In this document: positions 1 to 10,467 of the stretch, one piece after another
Position numbering within the stretch: the first letter of the stretch is position 1
How the letters are laid out: every line of letters begins with the position of its first letter
Assembly: GCA_029907105.1 (NCBI GenBank)
Contig: JARYMM010000009.1
Coordinates: 9,044 to 73,043, forward strand
DNA from: Anaerolineae bacterium
Lineage (GTDB): Bacteria; Chloroflexota; Anaerolineae; UBA3071
DNA length: 64,000 nt
Direction of reading: 5' to 3'
Made by a program: the position numbers and the translations under genes
Notes under the pieces: generated by a model
Told to the model about the DNA's origin: nothing
The model's database searches: none
What the model saw: the letters and a program-made list of their open reading frames with translations, nothing else

Positions 1-35
1 TCAACCGACCAACGCCATGCCATCAATTGTAGCTC

Positions 36-79
36 CCTCACCCCGCCCTCTCCCAGAGGGAGAGGGGGAAACCCTTCCA
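36..79. repeat. C-rich/G-rich short inverted repeat
   Basis: A C-rich arm (CCCTCTCCC) is followed within a few bases by its complement (GGGAGAGGG), giving a small hairpin downstream of the first minus-strand gene. Similar arms occur near 5,320-5,410 and 24,094-24,118. The remaining bases of 1-173 show no convincing gene. Confidence 0.5.
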
Positions 80-173
80 ATTCGTCTAACACCAACACGT
101 CCAGCCCTGGTAGCGAAGGCAAACGGGCATCATTCTATGTTCACTATGCGAAGAGGCCGCTCTCGAGACGGGA

Positions 174-1265
174 TCACCCCAGCCGCCCGGCCAGGAGCCG
201 CTCCACGGTGTAGCTATCGCCGGCGATGCGCTCCACTTCGCAGCCGGCAGCCCGCAGCGCCGCCTCCGCCTCGGCGCTGACCGCCTCGACGTCGCCGACG
301 ATGAGCACGCGCTGCGCCATCCGCGCTTCCTCCGGCCGGAAGCCAAACGTCGGCTTTCGCGCCAGCAGGTAGTCCAGGGCCAGCAGCAGGCTGGTCTGCG
401 TGCCCGGCGCGTCAGACGGACCGAAAAGCACATATTCGGCCAACACTTTCTCCTCCGCTCCCTCGATCTCCTCCAGCTCCTCCGGCACTTCAGGCTCCAC
501 CGGCAGGGCCAGGTCCACCATAGCCAGCGCCACGCCGTCCAGGACGATCGGTGCCGATTGGACCCCCGTGCCCTCCACGGCCACGACGTAAGTGCCGGCG
601 GCCAACTCCTCGAAACGGTAAAACCCCTCCGGCCCGATCACCTGCCGCGCCACCTCTGCCCCCTCGGCGCTGAGCACGATCACCCGTCCCGCCCCGTGGG
701 TCACCATCCCCTGGATGACGCTTCCCGCCGGCGGCAGCGCACCCTTCGTCGTCCGGCGGAAGACGACGAGAAACGAATGGTGGAACAGGGTGTTGCCCGG
801 CGCTTCGTCGGGATGGCCGGTGTGCAGGTTGATCACCCGGTCGCTGGGCAGCGGCTGCCCTGGCAACCCCAATGCCTGCAGCGCACACACCTGGTACTTC
901 CACATGGGGCAGTTGCTTCCCGGCTCATTAATGGGCTTGTCCACGGTGACGACCTGCTCGCCCCCTTCCCAGGTCACCCGCGCCTGGGCCCCGAACAGGC
1001 GCTGGCCGGCCTCATCCAGGATATCCAGGGAGATGTGGTGCTTGCCGCCGTTTTCATCGGGGGTGAGGTGGTGGACACGCACCGCCTGCCAGTAAAGCTG
1101 GCCCTCCTCGACCTGCGCCTCCTCCACGGCCACGCCGTAAGCGGCGGCATCATTGCCGGGCGGCTCCGGCCCCCACCACACGCCTTCGGCGACCGCCCGC
1201 TTCGGCTTTGCGTAGATTGCCAGCCAGCGTTGCAGGAACTGCCGCACTCGTCCCAGGATGTTCAT
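174..1265 (-). CDS. Carboxypeptidase-regulatory-like protein, partner of upstream glycosidase-like gene
   Basis: A 363-residue protein of unknown function. The N-terminal half (about residues 20-175) is not a family I recognise. Residues about 180-255 form a beta-sandwich of the carboxypeptidase-regulatory type (pattern GSVIQGMV then YRFEELAAGTYVVAVEG). The last 90 residues (from VLAEYVLFGPSDAPGTQTS to the end) closely match the last 90 residues of the protein encoded just upstream, and their IVGD...V.AEAEAALRAAG...RIAGDSY pattern resembles half of a cell-wall-binding repeat 2 unit. I see no signal peptide. Its start overlaps the upstream stop by 4 bases (ATGA), so the two genes are almost certainly co-translated. 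The shared C-terminal domain suggests both proteins bind a common partner or surface, which is an inference. Confidence 0.75.
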   Translation of the reverse strand: MNILGRVRQFLQRWLAIYAKPKRAVAEGVWWGPEPPGNDAAAYGVAVEEAQVEEGQLYWQAVRVHHLTPDENGGKHHISLDILDEAGQRLFGAQARVTWEGGEQVVTVDKPINEPGSNCPMWKYQVCALQALGLPGQPLPSDRVINLHTGHPDEAPGNTLFHHSFLVVFRRTTKGALPPAGSVIQGMVTHGAGRVIVLSAEGAEVARQVIGPEGFYRFEELAAGTYVVAVEGTGVQSAPIVLDGVALAMVDLALPVEPEVPEELEEIEGAEEKVLAEYVLFGPSDAPGTQTSLLLALDYLLARKPTFGFRPEEARMAQRVLIVGDVEAVSAEAEAALRAAGCEVERIAGDSYTVERLLAGRLG

Positions 1266-4200
1266 GGCATCTCCTCCTCAAACAGCCTTTCCAAGGCATA
1301 GCTATCGCCGGCCAGCCGCGTCACCTCGCCGCCGGCCTGGCGCAGGGTCGCCTCGTCGGCCGCGCTCACCGCCGCCTCGTCGCCGACGATGGTCACCCGC
1401 TGCGCCCGCGCCGCCTCGGCCAGGGAGAAGCCCGCCGTGGCCCCACAACGGCGCAGGTACGTCAGGGCCAACAGCAGGTTCGTGCGCGTCCCCGGCGCGT
1501 CGGGCGACCCGAAGAGCAGATAATGGGCGATCACCTTCTCCGGCACCGCGGCGGGCAGGACGACCTCCAGTTCAACGTCGGTCAGGCCGTCCACGGTCAC
1601 CAGGCGGGAGATGCCCTCCGCCGGCAGGAACAGCTCGTACGTCTCCGCCGCCAGCCCGTCGAAACCGTAGCTGCCGTCGGCCCCGGCGCGCGTTTCGGCG
1701 ACGACGCCGCCGGCCAGCCGCAACTGGACGGTCACCTCCGGCCGGGGCAGACCGGCGGCATCGAGCACGCGGCCGCGCAGCGCGCTGCCCGCCGCCTTCT
1801 CCAGCTCGATGGCCGGCAGGGTCAGGGTCCCTGGCCCGGTCACCCACAGGCCCGTGAACTCCTTTCCGCCCACCTCCAGACGGTAGGAGCCGGGCGGCAA
1901 CTGCGAGAAGCGGAAGCGTCCTTCGGCATCCAGGGGGGCACGCTGCGGCCAGTCCCAGCGGTCGGCGAAGAGGTGGGCGACCAACGGCGGCTGCCCGCCC
2001 AGCGCCTGCCCTTCGATCCCCCCCTGCAGGGGAAAGCTCAGGTGGAAGCGCTCCCCCTCCTGCAGGACGATGTCCTCGGCAATACGCCCCAACCCCTCCA
2101 GCTCCAGAACGTAGCTGCCGGGCGTGAGATTGGGGAAGGCGAAAGCCCCCTGCTCGTCCACAGCGGCAACCCAGCTCTCCTCGCCCCGCCGCAGGATGAG
2201 CCGCCGTCCGGCGGGCAGCCCGGGCACGCTGCCCCGCACGGCGCATCCCGTCAGCGGCTCGCCCAGGGGTTGCAGCCGGAAGTTCACCTCATAGGTGATG
2301 GGGTCGCCCTGGCGGCCGGGCACGTTCACGGTCAGCAGGCCGGTGGCCACCTCGCTCTCCCAGTCCCCCTGCGTGACCCGAAGCTGGAACTCGCCAGGCG
2401 TGTGCAGGAACTCGTAGTAGCCGGCAGGCTTGAAGGGGTCCTTGCCCGTGGTCGTCTTGGGAAACTGTGTGCCCGGCTCGGCGTTGCTCCAGCTCATCTG
2501 CACGGCGATGCCGTTGAGCGGTTGGCCGGCGGCATCGGTCACGACGCCATAGAAAATGCGGCGGTTGCCCGTTTCCTCCCGCGACAACAGCCGTTTCTCG
2601 GCCACGACGTAGCGGAAACCGGCCGGCGCGGGGATGGTCAACTCGACCACCTGTGTGCCCCAGCCGTCCAGGGCGATACCGCCCACGGTCACCCCTTCCG
2701 CCCGCAGGCGGTAAAGGCCGGCGCCCAGGGCGGTGAAACGTGCCCGCCCCTCGCCATCGCTGACTGCGCTTTTGGTCAGGCCCTGCGGCCCGCTCAGAGT
2801 GACGGTCACGCCGCTGCGCTGCATGCCCGTCGTGTCGCGCACCACAGCCTCGACGATGCCCTCCCAGCCGGTGCCCAGCCGCAGGTCGAGGCTGCGGGTC
2901 TCGCCCTCGGCCAGGGCTATGGACTGTTGCACCAGGCCGTAACCGGCCACGCCCAGGTCGTACCGTCCGGCGGCCAGGCCGCCGAAGCGGAAGCGCCCCT
3001 CGGCGTCGCTCCTGGCGGTGCGTGCCTCGGCCCCGTCCCGCAAGAGGCGCAGCGCCAGGTCGGCCAGGGGACGGCCGGCCATGGTGCGCACGCGGCCCTC
3101 GATCACGCCGTTCCCCTGGGCCAGCTCCGGCCGAACAACCGACGGCTCGTCCTTCAGCGCCTGCACGATGGGCAGCCTTCCCTTCAGGCCGAACTGCAGG
3201 TCCCAGGCGCTGGTGTACCAGGCCATCTGCTCCCAGGTGTAGTTCCAGTCGCCCAACTGGACGGCGGCGATGAGCCAGGTGCAACAGGAGAAATACCAGG
3301 GCGGCGCCTGGCTCTGCAGGAAGCGGACGATGCCCAGTTGCCATTCCATCTGCGTCTGGGGGTTCACCTTGGCGTAGCGTTTGTCATCGCCCCAGCCGAC
3401 CACCGGGCCGCCCTCGGTGCTGATCACGGGCACGTAGAAGCCCAGGGCATCGTAAATCATCTTGCCCGCCGCCTCCCAGCCGCGGAAACAATTGGGGTCC
3501 TGGAACACGGTCTGGCCGGGGTTGGCGCTCCGGGCGCGCAATTCGTTGACCATGTCCATGTTGCGCCAGTCCCAGGCCCAGTTGTTGAACTTGTCGTAGT
3601 CGGAGCGGCTCATCTCGATCCCCTGAGCGATGACCTCCTCATAGCTGAGGTCGCTGTAGGCCCAGCGGGCATAGGCGGCGAACTCCTGCGGTGTCAGAGG
3701 CCGCCCCCGCTGGTTCACGTCATCGTCGGGGTAATCCAGGGGGTGGTTGAGGGTGTAGTTGTGGATGGCTACCCACGCCCCGTTCTCGAAGAGGTCCCTG
3801 CGGCCCTTGCTGACCACCAGGCTGATGGGGTTGTCCTTCGATCCGGGGCCCATGGCCGGCAGTGCCGGCAGGCCGCCCAGGCCGATGATGAAGTCGGCGT
3901 CCCAGATGAAATTGTCCACGACGACCTCCAGCCAGTTGTCGGGCATGGGGCCCCGCCACTCGGCGGGCAGGTCCGGCTCGTTGTTGGTCTCGAAGTAGCG
4001 CACACCGTGGTCAATCAGGCGCCGCACGGCCTCCGTCTGCCGCCCCGTCAGATGTCCCGGGTTGGGCCGGTCGCGGAACATGCGCACCACGGGCATGATG
4101 TCGGCAGCCAGCAGCCGGCGGCACAGCTCCAGCGAGCTTCCGCCGCCGTCGTCCAGCAGCTTCACCCACTTGATCTTCATGGCCAGAAGTTCGTCCAGCC

Positions 4201-4303
4201 AGAAATCCAGTGCTGCGCCGCTGGGGTGATAGACGCTGGCCGACCAGTGCACGCCGCGGCCGTTATCATCCTTGGGGCGGGGAAAATCCTCAATGCGCAT
4301 CAT
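1262..4303 (-). CDS. Clan-A glycoside-hydrolase-like protein with tandem Cna-B/carboxypeptidase-regulatory domains
   Basis: A 1,013-residue multidomain protein. Residues about 15-385 look like a TIM barrel with the two clan-A glutamates in place: acid/base in FETNNEPDLP (E109) and nucleophile in ISTEGGPV (E297). The substrate cannot be read from sequence. From about residue 400 to 915 there are at least five beta-sandwich modules of the G.V.D..G.P..G..V.L type, ending typically in F..L..G.Y.L. The last 90 residues repeat in the downstream gene. No signal peptide is visible, which is odd for such an architecture. The start at 4303 is supported by an AAGGAGGAGG ribosome-binding site 5 bases upstream. 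The reading frame on the opposite strand is also open over almost the whole length, but this is a codon-bias shadow. Confidence 0.82.
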   Translation of the reverse strand: MMRIEDFPRPKDDNGRGVHWSASVYHPSGAALDFWLDELLAMKIKWVKLLDDGGGSSLELCRRLLAADIMPVVRMFRDRPNPGHLTGRQTEAVRRLIDHGVRYFETNNEPDLPAEWRGPMPDNWLEVVVDNFIWDADFIIGLGGLPALPAMGPGSKDNPISLVVSKGRRDLFENGAWVAIHNYTLNHPLDYPDDDVNQRGRPLTPQEFAAYARWAYSDLSYEEVIAQGIEMSRSDYDKFNNWAWDWRNMDMVNELRARSANPGQTVFQDPNCFRGWEAAGKMIYDALGFYVPVISTEGGPVVGWGDDKRYAKVNPQTQMEWQLGIVRFLQSQAPPWYFSCCTWLIAAVQLGDWNYTWEQMAWYTSAWDLQFGLKGRLPIVQALKDEPSVVRPELAQGNGVIEGRVRTMAGRPLADLALRLLRDGAEARTARSDAEGRFRFGGLAAGRYDLGVAGYGLVQQSIALAEGETRSLDLRLGTGWEGIVEAVVRDTTGMQRSGVTVTLSGPQGLTKSAVSDGEGRARFTALGAGLYRLRAEGVTVGGIALDGWGTQVVELTIPAPAGFRYVVAEKRLLSREETGNRRIFYGVVTDAAGQPLNGIAVQMSWSNAEPGTQFPKTTTGKDPFKPAGYYEFLHTPGEFQLRVTQGDWESEVATGLLTVNVPGRQGDPITYEVNFRLQPLGEPLTGCAVRGSVPGLPAGRRLILRRGEESWVAAVDEQGAFAFPNLTPGSYVLELEGLGRIAEDIVLQEGERFHLSFPLQGGIEGQALGGQPPLVAHLFADRWDWPQRAPLDAEGRFRFSQLPPGSYRLEVGGKEFTGLWVTGPGTLTLPAIELEKAAGSALRGRVLDAAGLPRPEVTVQLRLAGGVVAETRAGADGSYGFDGLAAETYELFLPAEGISRLVTVDGLTDVELEVVLPAAVPEKVIAHYLLFGSPDAPGTRTNLLLALTYLRRCGATAGFSLAEAARAQRVTIVGDEAAVSAADEATLRQAGGEVTRLAGDSYALERLFEEEMP

Positions 4304-4437
4304 GTGGACCTCCTCCTTGCGCTGATAGGGAGACTGGGCGACCAGGAGACAGGGAGACCCGTTGGCTGCTCAATGACAACAGTCTCCTTGTCCCCCGTCT
4401 CCCCCTCATTTCCTGTCAGAACTGCTACGTTGACCAG

Positions 4438-4466
4438 ATTATAGCACACCTTGCAACGGAAAGCAA
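4438..4466 (-). promoter_or_regulatory. Candidate sigma-70 promoter for the glycosidase-like operon
   Basis: Reading the minus strand, TTGCTT (4466-4461) and TATAAT (4443-4438) are separated by 17 bases. Transcription would start near 4431, about 128 bases before the first gene. The intervening stretch contains heptamer-like GGGAGAC/GGAGACA repeats around 4,330-4,420. Confidence 0.5.
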
Positions 4467-4493
4467 CGCTGTTGCTGCCCGTGTCATTGCGAG

Positions 4494-4639
4494 GAGGCGG
4501 TTCTTGCCGACGAAGCAATCCCCAGGTCCCGAATCGGAGATTGCTTCGCTTCACGGGCTTGTGCAGCGATCAGGCGCAAAGCCCAACGTGTAGGGGTGAG
4601 GACACCCCTCGCACTCCCCGGCTTTCGCTATGCACGCCC

Positions 4640-4640
<1 letters not shown>
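4494..4640. repeat. Dispersed repeats in a 336-base gene-free stretch
   Basis: 4494-4555 contains the very common REP-like core GTCATTGCGAGGAGG...GACGAAGCAATC with an inverted GATTGCTTCG arm. 4555-4640 is a degenerate, reverse-oriented copy of a roughly 100-bp repeat also found at 10053-10152 and 44877-44975. Nothing coding is seen between 4304 and 4639. Confidence 0.65.
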
Positions 4641-6590
<1,950 letters not shown>

Positions 6591-6601
<11 letters not shown>

Positions 6602-7808
6602 TCAACCCCACCTCCGCCACCATGCTTTCGTAATTCCAGCCGGAGGCATAGATGCGAATGCTGTTGATGTGCGCCGGCCGCGTGGCCTGCAGAATCTGAA
6701 TCAGATTGCCCGACTCGTAAGGATACCAGACGGCCGAAGGGATCTTCTCCCCGTCCAGGATGGGCCAGTTCTGCTCCGGCTCGCGGTAGTAGAACCCATG
6801 CACCCAGAACTGCTCCTTGCCGTACACGTCGGTGTAGTTCAGGCGCACCATCAACGGGAACTCCGAACTCATGTACCCCCCGCCTGGCAGGCTCTGGAAC
6901 ATCAGACGGACGTCCAGACGCAGGTTGAGGAAGTTATAGTCCCGCACGTCCTGGTCAATGATCTGACTGATACCCGTCTCCGTGTGAATGCCCTCCTCGG
7001 CACGACGGGAGAACAAGACGCCCCGCCGGCCATCGCGGACAACGATCTCTGCTCTCCCTGCCACCACATCAGGGGACTGCTGATAGGTGTCCGTCTGCCA
7101 GGCAGGGGCCAGGGGGTCGGTGAAGTTGCCGTTGACGATGAGGTTGCGCGCCGCGGGCATGGGCGCGGCCGGGGCCTGCCCCCAGAGCACCACGGTGCGC
7201 TGACCCAGGGGCACGACCACCCACTCGCCGGCAGCCCCCACCTGCGCTTCGCCATAGCGCACGGCGATCTCGGTCTGGCCGCCGTTCACCTCTACAGAAT
7301 AACTGCCATCGGCCAGCCGCACCTGGCAATGGGGCGTGTGTACCGTCAGCTCCAGATCCCGAGCGGCCGAGCGGGCCGCCACGATGCGCACGCGCCCGCT
7401 GAGCACCTGCAGCACCAGGCGATAGGGCTCTGGACTGATGGTGAAACGGGGCCTGCGCACCTGTTCGAGGAACACCTCCGTGTTATTGTAAAGCTGCACG
7501 GTGGCCAGAACCGTCTCGCTGCCCTCCTGCCCCACGGTCACCGTCGCCCGATCCACCTCGTCGGTTCTGATGCGCGTCCCTTCGCCGATCTGACGGGCGG
7601 CGACCACGCCGCGCGCCTCGTTAAAGCCCTGTTCCCATACCAGCGGCTTCCCCTGCAGAGGACTCAACTGCGCGGGCAGGGGCACGGTGGTATACAAAAG
7701 ATACCAACGGATGCTCAAGGGCACACCCACTGCCAGAAGGCAGAAAATGGCAAAAGCGGTGATCAAGATAGCCCAGGCGATTCGCTCCGGATTACGACGA
7801 TGCATCAT
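6591..7808 (-). CDS. Membrane-anchored FecR-like protein with C-terminal beta-rich domain
   Basis: A 405-residue protein with one N-terminal transmembrane segment (about residues 10-33). Residues about 85-235 show a FecR-like pattern (VLSGRVRIVAARSAA...VRLADGSYSVEV...VRYGEAQVGAAG). The remainder begins LIVNGNFTDPL and looks like a carbohydrate-binding-type beta-sandwich, as in many surface proteins that start with '(L)V.NG.F'. ATG at 7808 is preceded by AAAGGGGC. A longer reading back to 8000 would cover most of the acylphosphatase gene and is rejected. It lies 29 bases after the acylphosphatase. Whether it belongs to envelope polysaccharide assembly together with the next gene is an inference. 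Confidence 0.72.
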
Positions 7809-7837
7809 TGCCCCTTTCGCCATTCGTACCCTGGCGC

Positions 7838-8140
7838 TCAGAAGCGCACGTTGAAGAAACGGAACTCGCCACTGGCCGCCCCCCAGGTGGTGATAATCTC
7901 CTGCACATACGCCGACCGGGGGCCAACCCATAGCCGGGCCAGCAGCCGTTCCAATGATTGGCGCGGGCCTTCGGCCACCACCTCCACCGAACCGTCCCAC
8001 TGGTTGCGCACGTAGCCGCTCAGACCCAGGGCGCTGGCTTCACGCTGGACGAAGTAGCGAAAGCCCACGCCCTGCACCCGCCCCCGCACGATGGCCCGCA
8101 AACGCTCCTGCTTTTCCTGCGCCTGGTCTGGTTCTGCCAT
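7838..8140 (-). CDS. acyP: Acylphosphatase
   Basis: A small (about 100 residues) acylphosphatase that hydrolyses carboxyl-phosphate bonds such as acetyl or carbamoyl phosphate. The signature [13 protein letters not shown] contains the phosphate-binding loop and catalytic Arg, and [17 protein letters not shown] contains the catalytic Asn. Length is normal for the family. ATG at 8140 is preferred to an upstream TTG at 8164, which lies at the very edge of a palindromic element. Confidence 0.93.
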   Translation of the reverse strand: MAEPDQAQEKQERLRAIVRGRVQGVGFRYFVQREASALGLSGYVRNQWDGSVEVVAEGPRQSLERLLARLWVGPRSAYVQEIITTWGAASGEFRFFNVRF

Positions 8141-8164
8141 CGGTGAGACCCACTGCGGATTCAA

Positions 8165-8267
8165 AGTATCAGCGGATGGGAATCTGCCCTGAGGGGATCG
8201 TCAGATCCCCGGTTCTCGCCAGGATCTGACGATCCTGGCGGAGCGATTTTTCCATCTGCTGAGTATC
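8165..8267. repeat. Palindromic element, copy 1 (inverted ends plus two hairpins)
   Basis: Imperfect inverted ends (AGTATCAGCGGATGG and CCATCTGCTGAGTATCAG) enclose two stem-loops: GGGGATCGTCAGATCCCC and GCCAGGATCTGACGATCCTGGC. The reverse complement matches 17591-17695 almost base for base. The right end supplies the TGA stop of the radical SAM gene (8268-8266). Confidence 0.88.
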
Positions 8268-9210
8268 AGCGCACCAGCCAGAAAAGCCGTGGCCGTCGCT
8301 CGTCCAACCGCCAGAGGCCGGCCGACTGCACGGCCCTCACCGCTTCCTCGTACTCGGCCGGCGTCAGCCGCCGGTTCAGCTCGGGATACTCAGCCGCCCG
8401 GTAACAGGGGCGATACTGATCCATGACGTTGATGTAGGTGTCCCGGGACACCTCCTGCGCCAGAAAACGGGCAATCTCCGCCGTGCCGGCCAGGCCATTG
8501 GGCAGCACCAGGTGGCGCACCAGCAGCCCGCGCCTGGCGACACCCCGCTCATCCAGGGCCAGGTCCCCCACCTGGCGGTGCATCTCCTTCACCGCCGCCT
8601 GGTTGACCGCCGGATAATCCTTCACCTTCGAGTACTTGCGAGCTGTCGCTTCGTCGGCGTACTTCATGTCCGGCATATAGATGTCGAAAACGCCATCCAA
8701 CAGCCGCAACGCGGCCATCGAATCGTAGCCGCCGGTGTTGTAGACCAAGGGCAGGCGCAACCCGGCCTCGGCGGCGATCAACAGGCCAGCCAAAATCTGC
8801 GCCACGACGTGACTGGGCGAGACGAAATTGATATTATGACAACCTTCGGCCTGTAGCCTGAGCATCATCGCCGCCAGCGTCTCCGGTTCCACCTCTCGCC
8901 CCGTCCCCATCTGGCTGATGTCGTAATTCTGACAGTACTGACAGCGCAGATTGCACCAACTGAAGAAAATTGTCCCCGAGCCGTGCGTGCCCACCAGCGG
9001 GCCTTCCTCGCCGAAATGGGCGTGGTAGCTGCACACCACCGCCCGCTCGCCTGTGTTGCAGCCTCCCACTTCCCCCCGCCGCCGGTCCACACGGCATTGG
9101 CGGGCGCAAAGGTCACACTCCCGCAATCGCTCATAGGCCTCGGCAACCCGCTGCCGTAGCTCCCCGGAGCGGTGCAGGGCCAGGTACGCCGGCTCAAACC
9201 CCTGCGCCAT
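8266..9210 (-). CDS. PflX-like radical SAM Fe-S protein
   Basis: A 314-residue radical SAM enzyme. CNLRCQYC (C86, C90, C93) is the CxxxCxxC motif for the 4Fe-4S cluster and S-adenosylmethionine. A Cys-rich segment upstream (CDLCARQC...CNTGE) is typical of COG1313 (PflX), a family resembling pyruvate-formate-lyase activating enzymes whose substrate is unknown. GTHGSGTIFFSWC and YNTGGYD are characteristic. ATG at 9210 follows a GGGGGAAGG ribosome-binding site. The stop codon lies in the end of the adjacent palindromic element, so the C-terminus may be slightly altered from the ancestral form. Confidence 0.85.
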   Translation of the reverse strand: MAQGFEPAYLALHRSGELRQRVAEAYERLRECDLCARQCRVDRRRGEVGGCNTGERAVVCSYHAHFGEEGPLVGTHGSGTIFFSWCNLRCQYCQNYDISQMGTGREVEPETLAAMMLRLQAEGCHNINFVSPSHVVAQILAGLLIAAEAGLRLPLVYNTGGYDSMAALRLLDGVFDIYMPDMKYADEATARKYSKVKDYPAVNQAAVKEMHRQVGDLALDERGVARRGLLVRHLVLPNGLAGTAEIARFLAQEVSRDTYINVMDQYRPCYRAAEYPELNRRLTPAEYEEAVRAVQSAGLWRLDERRPRLFWLVR

Positions 9211-9241
9211 CTGAACCTTCCCCCCTGCCCTGAAGCTGACC

Positions 9242-9790
9242 TCACCAGTTGACCGCTACCCGCTGCAGTCGCCAATACCTGTCCCGATACTGCACATACC
9301 TGTTCTGCTGCCCAAAGCGGTACAGGTCGCGGGTGACAGCCACGTCCTGCTGGCAATAGGCCAGCACCTTGTCTATCCGGCCCTGTCTGTACCAGTGCAC
9401 GGCCTGAACGCCGTCGGCGGACTTGTCGGTGCCGAGGGTGGCTTCGGCCAGAGCCCCCAGGCTGACCCGAAATCCCAGCCGCTGGTAGATGTGTGCCAGC
9501 ATGTCCACGGTGGGCAGCCGCTGCAGGTCCACGTGGGTGTAGGGCCGCAACACCTCGTAGTCGAAGCGCAAGACATTGAAGCCCACCACCAGGTCGGCAG
9601 CCTGCAGTTCGGCGATCAGGTCGGCGACCTGAGCCTCGGTGTAGTGACGAAACAGGCCGTCGGCGGTGTTGTAGGTTACGGCAGCAGCCAGGCCCAGCCG
9701 GGCGATATGGTGCCAGCCGCCGACCTCATCAATCAAGCGCTGTGTTTCCACATCGAAGAAAACCGTGTGGCCCTTGTCGTTCGCCATCAT
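9242..9790 (-). CDS. DEDDy-type 3'-5' exonuclease (RNase H-like fold)
   Basis: A 182-residue predicted exonuclease of the DnaQ-like superfamily. The metal-binding acidic residues are visible: FFDVETQ (Exo I, D and E), VVGFNVLRFDYEVL (Exo II region) and YCQQDVAVTRDLY (Exo III, Y-x3-D, the DEDDy type). It is a stand-alone domain without polymerase parts and is much shorter than PolB. The role in DNA repair or RNA trimming cannot be assigned. ATG at 9790 or 9787 is next to GGAAGG. It is followed closely by the radical SAM gene on the same strand. Confidence 0.75.
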   Translation of the reverse strand: MMANDKGHTVFFDVETQRLIDEVGGWHHIARLGLAAAVTYNTADGLFRHYTEAQVADLIAELQAADLVVGFNVLRFDYEVLRPYTHVDLQRLPTVDMLAHIYQRLGFRVSLGALAEATLGTDKSADGVQAVHWYRQGRIDKVLAYCQQDVAVTRDLYRFGQQNRYVQYRDRYWRLQRVAVNW

Positions 9791-9892
9791 CCTTCCAGTG
9801 CACCTTATTTCCACCCGTGCGGTTAAACTCAACTCACCCAGAAAAGCTTTTTACCAGCCTTCCTTGGCCCTCTGCAAGAGCCAGCCGAGCAA

Positions 9893-9931
9893 TAGTAGGA
9901 CAACTGCTCGCAGTTGTCCTACTACCTACCA
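9893..9931. repeat. Perfect hairpin repeat
   Basis: TAGTAGGACAACTGC and its complement GCAGTTGTCCTACTA form a near-perfect stem around a two-base loop. A hairpin of the same build, with GTAGGGCAAGAT arms, lies at 36197-36223 upstream of smc. No U-tract follows, so it is more like a REP element than a terminator. Confidence 0.7.
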
Positions 9932-10052
9932 ACCGCACAGGTGGCCTTATTTTTATTGTACCACAGACAGGCTGGGACGGCAATCCAGCTTTATTATACC
10001 TCAGGCCGGGCAAAGTGAAAAGCGCCGCCTCATGCCCCATCATTCACTGGCC

Positions 10053-10152
10053 GGGCGTGCGCAGCGGAAGCCCGGGGAGTACGAGGGGTGCCCCCTCGCT
10101 CATCTCCCACTCCCTACATGTTGGGGCTTGCGCCCAATCGCCGCGCAAGCCC
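10053..10152. repeat. Roughly 100-bp dispersed repeat, copy A
   Basis: Begins GGGCGTGCGCAGCGGAAGCC, has a central GAGGGGTGCCCCCTC palindrome and ends CGCGCAAGCCC. It aligns over its whole length with 44877-44975, and with a degraded reverse copy at 4555-4640. It lies in the 677-base gene-free stretch before the TPR gene, which otherwise contains only repeats and a promoter. Confidence 0.85.
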
Positions 10153-10167
10153 ACTGGCCCATTCATG

Positions 10168-10197
10168 TTTGGATAGATTCGCAAACGATGTTATAAT
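10168..10197 (+). promoter_or_regulatory. Candidate promoter before the TPR gene
   Basis: A perfect TATAAT (10192-10197) is preceded at 18 bases by TTTGGA (10168-10173). It is the only clear -10 hexamer in the stretch, but lies 270 bases upstream of the coding start, with the repeats at 10240-10393 in between. Confidence 0.4.
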
Positions 10198-10239
10198 TTA
10201 GACGCTGTTGGATAAGAAAAAGCCAGGTGACAGTCACTT

Positions 10240-10393
10240 TTGACACCTGAAACCCGCTCAGGAGATGCTTCGCTGGAGTCGGCCGGGCAATGAAGCTTGA
10301 TACCTGAAACCCGCTCAGGAGATGCTTCGCTGGAGTCGGCCGGGCAATGAAGTTTGACACCTGAAACCCGCTCAGCATGACAGGTACGGTTGT
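10240..10393. repeat. Tandem and dispersed 58-bp repeat
   Basis: Two full units and a partial third of a sequence beginning ACACCTGAAACCCGCTCAGG and continuing GAGATGCTTCGCTGGAGTCG. One further copy lies at 24183-24255. The core resembles the 'GAGAT.CTTCGCTG...CTCAGCATGACA' class of intergenic repeats common in several bacterial phyla. Confidence 0.85.
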
Positions 10394-10467
10394 AGTATCA
10401 AGCCGTGGAGAAATCTGCATAGCGCAGCAGAGCCGCAATTCTACAGACAAACACGGGAGAGCAAACC

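Noticed and set aside
1208-4444. A 1,078-codon open frame on the plus strand
   Set aside because: It is the antisense shadow of the two minus-strand genes with recognisable domains and motifs. Its sequence is Gln/His/Pro/Arg-rich without any family motif.
7809-8000. N-terminal extension of the FecR-like protein back to 8000
   Set aside because: It would overlap most of the acylphosphatase gene. The extension is low-complexity, and a ribosome-binding site supports ATG 7808.
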